Positions 24,304 to 31,994 of a DNA stretch of 64,000 bases are shown here, in pieces (position 1 is the stretch's first letter; every line of letters begins with the position of its first letter). The notes under the pieces are model-generated. The model did not search any database. It had not been told where the DNA came from and was given only the letters and a program-made list of their open reading frames with translations. The stretch spans positions 310,001 through 374,000 of the forward strand of contig CAWIQF010000014.1 in NCBI GenBank assembly GCA_963838205.1. Reading direction: 5' to 3'. The translations under genes were made by a program, and so were the position numbers. Source of the DNA: CAIVVT01 sp963838205. GTDB taxonomy: Bacteria; Acidobacteriota; Terriglobia; Bryobacterales; Bryobacteraceae.

Positions 24304-27154
24304 GCTGGGACCACCGGGATCGGGCAAAACGACCCGCCTGCTGGAGGCCGTGCGCGGCCGCCTGCGCGAGTTCCGCGACGATTTCCGCCTCATCGTGCCC
24401 ACCGCCACCATGGCCGAGCACCTGCGCAACGGCCTGGCGCGCGAAGGCCTGGTGGTGCGCTCCAACACGATCTCGACCGTCACCGGCCATGCCCGTGAGC
24501 TGGCTGGGAACCCGGCGTTGCTCACCGCCGCGGCCCTGGAAATGCACCTCGGCGAAATCCTGGCCCTCCGCTGCCCGCCCGAATTCCGTGCGCTCAGGGA
24601 ACTCCCCGGCTTTCTGCCATTGCTCGCGAAGACTTTGGAGGAACTCGCCAACGCCGGCTGCGACGCCGACCTGTGGCAGGGTTTTCTGAGCCTCGAGCCC
24701 GGTTCCCGCCCGGTGGTCCAGGCCATCTCCGGCGTCTGGCGCGAGTTGCAGGAACGCGTGGAGGCCGCCGGTCTCATCACGCGCCATCAGTATCTGCAAC
24801 GCGCCGCGCGCGCGCTGCAGGACGGCGCTCTGCCCGCGCTGCGGACGTTTTTCTGGGACGGCTTCGCGCGCCTCGCCGCCGCCGAGATCGATCTCATCCG
24901 CGCCCAGACCGAGCGCGGCGCAGTCACCGTCAGCCTGCCCGCCTGGACCGGCGCGGCGCGCGGCGGTTTGATCGCCCTGCGCCGCACGGGCTTCGCCATC
25001 CGCCGCTTCTCTCCCGTGCGCGCCGAGCCGCGCCGCGTGCTCGTCTGTCCAGCCACCGCCGAGGAGGAAGCCGCCGAAATCGCCCGGCGCATTCTCGAGC
25101 ACCATCGCGCCGGACGGCCGTGGCACGAAATCGGCGTCCTGGTCCGCGCCCGCGAACCCTACGTCGCGCTGCTCGAATCGACCTTCGCCCGCTTCGGCAT
25201 CCCGGTCCGGCCGTACTTCGCTTGCGCCCTCGCCGCTCACCCCGTCGGGCGCCTGTTTGCCGCCGCTGTCGAGGCCGTCCAAAGCGGCTGGAACTGGGAG
25301 CCGCTGCTCGCCGCCGCTCTTTCCCCCGCCGGCCTCTCCGGCGCCTGTCCGGCCTGTGCGTCTTTTGAATACGCGCTGCGCGCGGAGTTGCCCGGCGCGG
25401 GTCTGGAACGGCCGCGCGCGATTGCCCTGGACTTAACCGGCGCGCAGCCGGTCGTCGAATTCCTCGACCGCCTGGCTGCATTCGGCGACTGGCGCGAAGC
25501 CGCGCTGCCGCCCGTCGAATGGGCCCGCCGGCTGGCCGTGTTGAACTCGCTGCTCGACCCGCCGCGTCTTGACGACGGCCCCGGCCACAACGCGTACGGA
25601 GCCGCCACCGCAGAGAGCGGTCCCTTCCTTGACCCTCCGCAAATCAACGTCTGGCGCGCCCGCGCATTGGCCGCTGCAGCCTGGCTCGCCGCGCTCAACG
25701 AGACCGCTTCTCTGCTGCCCCACGAACCGGTTTCGCTCAGCTCATTCATGGAATTGGCCCAGCCCTCGCTGCGCGATGCCACGCTCCCCCATCCCGAATT
25801 CCGGCGCGACGCCGTCCCGCTGATCGATGCCCAGGAGGCGCGCCAGTGGGAGCTGCCTGTGGTCTTCGTCTGCGGCCTGCTGGAAGGCGTTTTCCCGCAC
25901 GCCTCGCAACCCGACCCGCTGCTCGGCGAAGCCTTGCGCAGCGCCTTGCGCCGTCACGGCATCGCCGTCCGCACGCGCTCCGAGCGCGACGCCGAGGAGC
26001 GCTTCCTGTTTGACGTCGCACTCACCCGCGCCACCGTCGAGCTGGTCCTGAGTTATCCGCGCCTCAACGACGACGGCGAGCCCACGCTCGGGGCCTTCGC
26101 GCTGGACCGCATTCCAGGTCTGCTGACCGCGCAACCGCTGGCGTGCGACCCGGCGCCGTACCGCGCCAGCGCGCCGCCGGCACCACAAAACCACCGTGGT
26201 TTCACCGTGGAAACACCGCAAATCACCGGTGAAACACCACGCGAACACGGTGAATTCACCGGTGGAACACCGGCAAAGATCGAGTTCCCCACGGTGATAC
26301 GACCGGCGGACACCGCGCTTTCACCGGCCGCCGCGCCCGCCCTGGCCCGTCTGCACGAGCATTTTTCGCCCACCGGCCTGGAGACGTTCCTGGAATGCCC
26401 GTTCCACTTTTTTGCTCAGTATTCGCTTAAGATTGCGGATCCTCCGGCGGTGCCCGAGAATCGTTTTGACGCGCTCGAGCGTGGCAAACTCGTGCATGCC
26501 GTGCTGGCGCAGTACCACCGCCTCGGCGGCGACCTCCTGGCGCGATTCGAGCGCGAATGGAACCGCACGCTCACCAAGCTCCGCGTGCCGGCGAGTTACC
26601 GGCTGGAACTGGAGCGCGCGCGGATCCTGCGCAGCCTGCGCATGTATGCCGCCGATCCGCATGTACAGTCGGGTTGGGCGGAGTACATGGAGGATCCTTT
26701 CGAACTGCCGCTCGGCACTGCGGTCGTGCGCGGCCGCATCGACCGCTACGAGGTCGCGGATAACGGCGCTTGCGTGCTCTATGACTACAAGTTCTCCCGG
26801 CCGTCCAGCGTCGCCTCGATTGTCCGGAAAGAGATCAAAGGGCGCGGCCTGCAAGCCGGCCTTTACCTGCTGGCGGTGCAGCGTAGATCCCTCCGTCCAG
26901 CGGCGTTTTACTATATTGCCGTGAAGGGCGCGTGTGAGCTCAAGGGCTGGAATGAGCCGCCGGATCTCGAGGCCCTGATGAGCACCGCCGGCGAGCAAGC
27001 CGCCCGCGCCGCCGCCCAGATTCTGGACGGCCGCATTGCCGTTGCCCCGATTGACCCGGACTCGTGCATATTCTGTAGTTTCATGGACGCCTGCCGGATC
27101 CGCGAGATCGGCTATCGCGCGCCTCAACCGGCTGCGGCAGCCGCCGCACAATGA
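24284..27154 (+). CDS. AddB-like PD-(D/E)XK nuclease/inactive helicase with iron-sulfur cluster motif
   Basis: A 956-residue protein. The N-terminus has a Walker A motif, GPPGSGKTT (residues 7-15), in a helicase-like fold. The C-terminal third is a RecB-type nuclease: ERGKLVHAVLAQYH (motif with His), GRIDRYEV (Asp), and D834-Y-K836 in LYDYKFSR as the D-x-K catalytic pair. Four cysteines frame this domain, C705 in FLECPFHFF and C928-x2-C931-x5-C937 (CIFCSFMDAC), the AddB/AdnB-type 4Fe-4S arrangement. AddAB processes double-strand breaks for RecA loading. The partner AddA is not in the window. Residues about 634-682, just before the nuclease domain, are encoded by an 11-bp periodic repeat and look like a tolerated linker insertion. 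Start at 24284 lies inside the 73-bp duplication. Confidence 0.85.
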   Translation: MSAHTVWLGPPGSGKTTRLLEAVRGRLREFRDDFRLIVPTATMAEHLRNGLAREGLVVRSNTISTVTGHARELAGNPALLTAAALEMHLGEILALRCPPEFRALRELPGFLPLLAKTLEELANAGCDADLWQGFLSLEPGSRPVVQAISGVWRELQERVEAAGLITRHQYLQRAARALQDGALPALRTFFWDGFARLAAAEIDLIRAQTERGAVTVSLPAWTGAARGGLIALRRTGFAIRRFSPVRAEPRRVLVCPATAEEEAAEIARRILEHHRAGRPWHEIGVLVRAREPYVALLESTFARFGIPVRPYFACALAAHPVGRLFAAAVEAVQSGWNWEPLLAAALSPAGLSGACPACASFEYALRAELPGAGLERPRAIALDLTGAQPVVEFLDRLAAFGDWREAALPPVEWARRLAVLNSLLDPPRLDDGPGHNAYGAATAESGPFLDPPQINVWRARALAAAAWLAALNETASLLPHEPVSLSSFMELAQPSLRDATLPHPEFRRDAVPLIDAQEARQWELPVVFVCGLLEGVFPHASQPDPLLGEALRSALRRHGIAVRTRSERDAEERFLFDVALTRATVELVLSYPRLNDDGEPTLGAFALDRIPGLLTAQPLACDPAPYRASAPPAPQNHRGFTVETPQITGETPREHGEFTGGTPAKIEFPTVIRPADTALSPAAAPALARLHEHFSPTGLETFLECPFHFFAQYSLKIADPPAVPENRFDALERGKLVHAVLAQYHRLGGDLLARFEREWNRTLTKLRVPASYRLELERARILRSLRMYAADPHVQSGWAEYMEDPFELPLGTAVVRGRIDRYEVADNGACVLYDYKFSRPSSVASIVRKEIKGRGLQAGLYLLAVQRRSLRPAAFYYIAVKGACELKGWNEPPDLEALMSTAGEQAARAAAQILDGRIAVAPIDPDSCIFCSFMDACRIREIGYRAPQPAAAAAAQ
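26193..26328. repeat. 11-bp periodic array of ACCGTG/ACCGGT-type hexamers inside the addB-like gene
   Basis: Hexamers related to ACCGTG, ACGGTG and ACCGGY begin at 26193, 26204, 26215, 26225, 26236, 26247, 26258, 26269, 26291, 26302, 26312 and 26323. Nearly all steps are 11 bases (two are 10, one is 22). The frame stays open, giving a peptide with repeated FTVETP/ITGETP/FTGGTP phrases. A similar array lies at 51439-51533. Confidence 0.8.
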
Positions 27155-27181
27155 GGGTCTTCGAAGCCTCGAGAAGGCCCC

Positions 27182-28171
27182 TCAGGCCGGATCCCGCCAC
27201 GCCACGACCAAGTTGATTTCAGCGGGTTTCAGCCGTTCCACCCGGCCGAAGCCCGCGCTCCGCAGCCACTCCGCATACTGAGCCTCGGTGTAGGTCGAGC
27301 CGTGCGGCGTGCCGACCAGCATGTTCAGCGCGAACAGCGCCGCCTGCTTGGGCGACGTCCCATCGGGGTCGAGAATGAAATCGCGCATCAGCAGCCGCCC
27401 GCCCGGCGCGAGCGCCCGGTAGCACCTCGCGAACAGCTCCTGGTTTTCCTCGGGTCCGAACATGTGGCAGATGGCGGAGACGAGCACGAGGTCGTAGCCG
27501 CAGCCCAGTTCGTCCGTGCGCATGTCGCCGCTGCGCGTGCCGATGCGCTCCGCGAGGCCCGCGGCGCGGATGTACTCCCGCGTCAGTTCGACCACCGGCG
27601 GCAGGTCGAAGACGTCGGCGTGAAGCTCGGGGTAGGCCCGCGCAAAAGCGATCGAGTAGACGCCCGAGCCGCCTCCCACGTCCAGCATTCGCCGCGCCCC
27701 AGCCGCTCCGGCCGCGCGCGCCAACTGCCCGGCCTCGCCGCGGGCACGCTGGTCCATCATGGCGATAAAGGCCCGCGTCCACTCCGGCCGCCGGGCCTCA
27801 TTCACGGGCTCCGCGCTGGCCGTGCCCGTGCGCACGCACTCGCTCAGCGTGCTCCACGACTCCCACAGGTGCACGATGTGCATCAGCCCCGCGCGGGCAC
27901 AATCCGGCGACGACGCCGCGAGATACCGGGCGGTTTCGCCGGTGTTGTAGAATATGCCGTCCTGCTTCGCGAGCGCGCCAATGGCCACCAGCGCGTTCAG
28001 CAGGCTGGCGGTGGCGCGGACGTCCGTGCCCAGCCGGCCGGCCACCGTCCCGGCCGGCACGCCGTCGCCAACCGCCGTGAACAGGTCCAGTTCCACGGCG
28101 GTCAGGAGCACGCGGCTCTCCTGAAACGCGCGCATCGTCAGCATCAGGTCGGCAAACTTGAGTTCTGGCAT
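27182..28171 (-). CDS. O-methyltransferase of the acetylserotonin/hydroxyneurosporene type
   Basis: A 329-residue protein in two parts. The first 100 residues form a winged-helix dimerisation domain (FQESRVLLTAVELDLFTAVG, then RATASLLNALVAIGALAKQDG). From about 165 comes the methyltransferase domain with motif I MLDVGGGSGVYSIAFA, VFDLPPVVELTREYI, RSGDMRTDELGCGYDLVLVS, and RALAPGGRLLMRDFILD. This is the bacterial class resembling carminomycin 4-O- and hydroxyneurosporene methyltransferases, which methylate small hydroxylated molecules. Substrate unknown. It is convergent with the addB-like gene, 27 bases apart, and followed upstream by a repeat-filled spacer. Confidence 0.85.
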   Translation of the reverse strand: MPELKFADLMLTMRAFQESRVLLTAVELDLFTAVGDGVPAGTVAGRLGTDVRATASLLNALVAIGALAKQDGIFYNTGETARYLAASSPDCARAGLMHIVHLWESWSTLSECVRTGTASAEPVNEARRPEWTRAFIAMMDQRARGEAGQLARAAGAAGARRMLDVGGGSGVYSIAFARAYPELHADVFDLPPVVELTREYIRAAGLAERIGTRSGDMRTDELGCGYDLVLVSAICHMFGPEENQELFARCYRALAPGGRLLMRDFILDPDGTSPKQAALFALNMLVGTPHGSTYTEAQYAEWLRSAGFGRVERLKPAEINLVVAWRDPA

Positions 28172-28633
28172 TTGCGTCTCCGGCGAATCCCATTTTACGC
28201 TCGCGCCGGGTTAACAGCCCGTGGTAGAAGCGCTCCGCGACCAAGAAGCGGGACAGTCACCACTTTTCGCTCGAAGGATCTACTTTAGATTGAAAACGAA
28301 CTCCCGCGAAAAATGGTGACTGTCCCGGCTTTTTGGGCCACGCCGATTACTACCACGGGCTGTTAAACGAGGAGCGCTGGAGTCGCGCTGTGGTTGGACG
28401 CAGGAGGGCACTCATAAGCACCGGATTGAGTCGCGCCGGCGGGAGCATTTTCCTCACGTGAGGAGAAATCTGGCTGCAAGTTATTGGTTCTTCTTGCGGA
28501 GTCTACTCAACCTGGGCAATTTACCTTTTCAGGTCAGGCGCGTTCCAACCTCCGAATCGAGGCGCATTGGTCCGTCAGGAGCCGGGGCCAGAACAAACGG
28601 CGCGCAGCCGTGCGAGCGGGGGTTCGCGGACAG
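28172..28633. other. 462-base intergenic region with nested inverted repeats
   Basis: No gene. The left 200 bases hold the nested palindromes at 28210-28368. The rest (28370-28633) is less GC-rich than the flanking genes around 28460-28540 and shows no repeat or coding signal. Confidence 0.5.
28210..28368. repeat. nested inverted repeat (REPIN-like)
   Basis: Outer arms: GTTAACAGCCCGTGGTAG (28210-28227) against CTACCACGGGCTGTTAA (from 28350). Inner arms: GCGGGACAGTCACCACTTTT (28248-28267, continuing to 28270) against its complement at 28306-28329, with one mismatch and one extra base; the loop is 28271-28305. Two palindromes of different sequence sit one inside the other. The outer arm sequence recurs in altered form at 51633-51687. 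Confidence 0.85.
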
Positions 28634-29656
28634 CTACCGCAGCCAATCGTCGATGTGCGCGCGCACAAATTCGTCGTCGGTCAACTCCGGATAGAGCGTG
28701 CACACGCGATCGATCTCCTCGGCCTGGCCGGGCGAAAGCTCCTCCTCCGGATCGAGGCACCAGCGGCCAGCCAGCAGACCCTGGCGGCGCAGAATTTCGT
28801 GGATGCCGGCAATGCATCCGCGGAACTGGTGCGCAGGGTCGAACAGCGCCGCGTTGGCATCGGTCAGGCGGGCGGCCAGCGTCAACAGCTCTCCCGGCAC
28901 GGCCGCCGACTCCGTGCGGATTGAGTGAATGCGTTGCAGCAGCTCGACCGCTTTGCTGGTCCACACCGCCCACTGGCCCAGCAGGCCGCCGCGGAAGCGC
29001 ACGCTTTCGCCGCCGAGCTGAAACTCGGTCAGCAGATCGACGACGATGTTGTCGTCGTTGCCGGTGTACAGGGCGATCTCGCGCGCGCGGCCGGAGAGCG
29101 CGACCGCGCGCACCACGTCCAGCGTCTGGTAGCGGCTGAAGGGCGCGATTTTGACGGCGACGACGTTTTCGATTTCCACGAACCGGCGCCAGAATTCAAA
29201 CGGCAGCAGGCGCCCGCCGACGCTGGGCTGCAGGTAAAAGCCGATGATCGGCAGCACCGCCGCGGCCGCGCGCGAGTGCGCCAGCAACTCCTCGACCGGC
29301 GCGGCGCGCAGCGCGCCCAGGCTCAACAGGCCCGCGTCGTAGCCCAGCGACGCGGCCAGTTCCGCCTCCGCCACCGCCTGCGCCGTGGGCCCGCACAGGC
29401 CGGCGATCTTCACGGCCGCGCTCCCGCGCATTTCCTCGGCGGCCAGCTCCAGCACCGGGCGCAACAGGCCGTGGCGCGGCTCGCGAATCGCAAACTGCGT
29501 GGTGTGGACGCCCACGGCCACGCCGCCCGCTCCGGCGGCCAGGTAGTAGCGCGTCAGGGCGCGCTGGCGGCGCTCGTCCAGCCGCCGGCTCGCGTCCAGC
29601 GCCAGCGGATGCGCGGGAATCGCCAGGCCTGCGATCAGCCGGTCGCGCAGTGGCAT
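28634..29656 (-). CDS. dihydrodipicolinate synthase/N-acetylneuraminate lyase family protein
   Basis: A 340-residue TIM-barrel aldolase. Recognisable blocks are AGGVAVGVHTTQFAIRE, AGLCGPTAQAVAEAELAASL, PIIGFYLQPSVGGRLLPFEFW (catalytic Tyr region) and IENVVAVKIAPFSRY, whose Lys is the expected Schiff-base residue. The C-terminus carries the extra helices seen in family members that act on sugar acids. Such enzymes cleave or dehydrate 2-keto-3-deoxy acids; the exact substrate is not readable. Its ATG overlaps the stop of the epimerase gene by one base (TAATG), so the pair is translated together and probably serves one catabolic pathway. Confidence 0.83.
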   Translation of the reverse strand: MPLRDRLIAGLAIPAHPLALDASRRLDERRQRALTRYYLAAGAGGVAVGVHTTQFAIREPRHGLLRPVLELAAEEMRGSAAVKIAGLCGPTAQAVAEAELAASLGYDAGLLSLGALRAAPVEELLAHSRAAAAVLPIIGFYLQPSVGGRLLPFEFWRRFVEIENVVAVKIAPFSRYQTLDVVRAVALSGRAREIALYTGNDDNIVVDLLTEFQLGGESVRFRGGLLGQWAVWTSKAVELLQRIHSIRTESAAVPGELLTLAARLTDANAALFDPAHQFRGCIAGIHEILRRQGLLAGRWCLDPEEELSPGQAEEIDRVCTLYPELTDDEFVRAHIDDWLR

Positions 29657-30675
29657 TAGAATTTTCCGTCCCGGGTTTCAAAGTGTGTGGGTTTGTTCAG
29701 CCGTGCACCGCCGTGGGCAATCCAATGCGCGGTCCACTCGATCATCTGGTCCACGCTGACCGCGGGATAGCCGAACAGGCGCTGGCAGCGCCCGGCGTTG
29801 TTGAGCAGCGCGGATTCGGATTCGCGGCCTTGCATCAGCGGCGTTTTGTCGAAGATCCGGCCGAATTGAGCGGCGAGCGCGCGCACCGACAGCGTCTCCG
29901 GCCCGGTCAGGTTCAGGGCCAGCGGCGGCGCCTGGCACACGCTGAAACTGCGCAGGCAAACGGAGTTGGCGTCGCCCTGCCAGATCACGTTCACCGCGCC
30001 CATGGTCGCGTCCACGGGCTCGCCCTGGAAGACCTTCGTGCCGATGTCGAGCAGCACGCCATAGCGCAGGTCGATGGCGTAGTTGAGCCGCAACAGGCAC
30101 ACGCGCGTCCCGTAGAGCGACGAGAAATGCTCGAACATTCGCTCACGGCCCAGCACGGATTGCGCATACTCGCCCACCGGAGCGGGCGCCGTCTCCTCGG
30201 TCGCGCCGCCGCTGAGGACGCTCACCAGCGGATAGACGTTGCCGCTCGAAAAAGCGACGATGCGCGAGTCGCGGTAGCGCTGGGCCACCAGCGCCGGCAG
30301 GTACGTATTGGCGGCCCAGGTGAGACTCTCCGCGCCGGTCGATCCGAATTTCCGACCAGCCATGAAAATCACGTTTTCGGCATCCGGCAGGCTTTTGAGC
30401 TGCTCAAAGTCGAGCAGGTCGGCGCGGTGCGTTTCCACGCCCGCCTCGCGCAGCAGCGCCTCCGCGCGCGGATCGGAGAAACGGGCCACGCCGGTGATGC
30501 GTTTTTGGACGCCGGCCTCGGCGATAGCCCGGGCCGCGCGCCGGGCCAAGCTGGGCCCCATTTTGCCGCTTACGCCCAAAATGAGCAGATCGCCGGACAA
30601 TGCGCGCAGGGCGGCGACGTCCTGCGGAGAGGGTTGGGATAGCTGGTCTTCCAATTCCTGTTCTGAACAAATCAT
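29656..30675 (-). CDS. NAD-dependent epimerase/dehydratase family protein (atypical active site)
   Basis: A 339-residue extended short-chain dehydrogenase-like protein. The nucleotide-binding loop is LLILGVSGKMGPSLARRA (G-x2-G-x2-G), followed by a Ser in VAFSSGNVYPLV. The catalytic Y-x3-K reads EYAQSVLGRERMFEH, with Val where Lys is expected, so classical epimerase/dehydratase chemistry is doubtful. The middle contains a sugar-nucleotide-type region (LRLNYAIDLRYGVLLDIG). It is the first gene of the pair with the DapA-like aldolase, suggesting the two process a sugar acid. It is divergent from the GNAT gene, with 170 bases between. Confidence 0.8.
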   Translation of the reverse strand: MICSEQELEDQLSQPSPQDVAALRALSGDLLILGVSGKMGPSLARRAARAIAEAGVQKRITGVARFSDPRAEALLREAGVETHRADLLDFEQLKSLPDAENVIFMAGRKFGSTGAESLTWAANTYLPALVAQRYRDSRIVAFSSGNVYPLVSVLSGGATEETAPAPVGEYAQSVLGRERMFEHFSSLYGTRVCLLRLNYAIDLRYGVLLDIGTKVFQGEPVDATMGAVNVIWQGDANSVCLRSFSVCQAPPLALNLTGPETLSVRALAAQFGRIFDKTPLMQGRESESALLNNAGRCQRLFGYPAVSVDQMIEWTAHWIAHGGARLNKPTHFETRDGKF

Positions 30676-30845
30676 GGCGAGTTCCGAGCGTTGACCGGCC
30701 GGTTCGGGATTGTGCCGGTCAGGAATAGTTCGTACTGTGTTTTCCAGAATTCTCGATACTGACGGTATTCTGAAGCGAGTCTTATTGTCAAGTCGCTCAA
30801 GGGTTTTCCAGCGCCTCCTGGGGGCTGGAAAAGGTAGAGGAAGGG

Positions 30846-31727
30846 ATGGATTGTGGCATGGGAAACCGGTTTTCGCCCGGCGCGATGGACAGAGATGCCA
30901 GCGGCGGGGCGCTGCGATTGCTGCGGCGCGAGGATTTGGCGGACTTGATGCGCCTGAAGGAGAGCGCGGGCTGGAACCAGACGGCGCAGGACTGGGAACG
31001 GCTGCTGGAACTGGAGCCGGAGGGCGGTTTCGGGATGGAGCGCGACGGCGTTCTGGTGGCCACCGCCACGGCGCTGGCGTACGGCCAGGACCTGGCCTGG
31101 ATCGGGATGGTCCTCACTTTGCCGGAACACCGCGGGCACGGTTACGCGGGGCGGCTGATGGAGCGCGCGATGGCGTTCGCTGAGCGCCGCGGCGTGGCGC
31201 GGGTTGGGCTGGACGCCACCGACATGGGCTTCGAGTTGTACCGCCGGTTCGGCTTTGCGCCGGTGTCGGTGGTCGAACGCTGGGAACGGCCGGGGCTGGA
31301 CGGTGCCGTAGCGCCGGCGGCCGTCGCCGCGTGGGAACCGGATCTGGCGCTGGACCGGGCGGCGTTCGGGACCGATCGCAGCCGGCTGCTCGAGAATCTG
31401 GCGCGCGAAGGGGCGGCAACGGTTCCGGGCGAGGGTTACGCGATGGGCCGGGCCGGCAGCCAGGCCGCGTATTTCGGCCCGTGTGTGGCGCGCTCGGCCG
31501 AGGTTGCGCGCCAACTGCTGGCTTGGTTTCTGGCCCGGTACCCGGGGGCAGCGGCATATTGGGACATTCCGGCGGACAACCGCGCGGCCGTGGCGCTGGC
31601 CGAGGCGAACGGCTTCCGGCGGGTGCGCAAGCTCACGCGCATGCTGCGCGAGTTGCGCCCGGTGGAACCGGGGACCGGGCCCGCTAGCTCGCTGGTGTAC
31701 GCGATCGCTGGATTCGAGTGCGGCTGA
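30846..31727 (+). CDS. GNAT family N-acetyltransferase with C-terminal extension
   Basis: A 293-residue protein. Residues about 20-150 form a GNAT domain with IGMVLTLPEHRGHGYAGRLM, containing the acetyl-CoA-binding R/Q-x2-G-x-G/A loop, then FAERRGVARVGLDATDMGFELYRRFGF, the standard helix and final strand. The remaining 130 residues look like a second, diverged acetyltransferase-type lobe (LLAWFLARYPGAAAYWDIPADN), as in the two-lobed GNAT family. The first ATG (30846) follows GAGGAAGGG closely; the ATG at 30885 is an alternative start. Substrate unknown. A tandem repeat lies immediately downstream. Confidence 0.8.
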   Translation: MDCGMGNRFSPGAMDRDASGGALRLLRREDLADLMRLKESAGWNQTAQDWERLLELEPEGGFGMERDGVLVATATALAYGQDLAWIGMVLTLPEHRGHGYAGRLMERAMAFAERRGVARVGLDATDMGFELYRRFGFAPVSVVERWERPGLDGAVAPAAVAAWEPDLALDRAAFGTDRSRLLENLAREGAATVPGEGYAMGRAGSQAAYFGPCVARSAEVARQLLAWFLARYPGAAAYWDIPADNRAAVALAEANGFRRVRKLTRMLRELRPVEPGTGPASSLVYAIAGFECG

Positions 31728-31790
31728 GCGCCGGGCGGGCGCATTGACGTACGACCGCTGCCTGTCGACGCTGCGGGGCAACAACGCGGC

Positions 31791-31968
31791 TCGGAAACAA
31801 CGCGAAGAACCGCTCCTTGTAGTCGCGGCTCCGTAACACTCGCGGCGCCGTAACGCAGTCGCGAGTCGGAAACAACGCGAAGAACCGCTCCTTAACAGTC
31901 GCGGCTCCGTAACACTCGCGGCTCCGTAACGCAGTCGCGAGTCGGCAACGCAGTCGCGGCGCGGAAAC
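31791..31968. repeat. 75-76-bp tandem repeat, two full units and a partial third
   Basis: Unit 1 starts at 31791 and unit 2 at 31866, both with TCGGAAACAACGCGAAGAAC. They are nearly identical (a single-base length difference and few substitutions). A partial third unit starts at 31942. Each unit itself contains smaller repeats of GTCGCGGCTCCGTAAC. The words CCGCTCCTT and AGTCGCGGCTC recur at 57460-57489. No coding frame fits. Confidence 0.85.
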
Positions 31969-31994
31969 GTTGTCTTCGCGACGAGCCACTGGCG

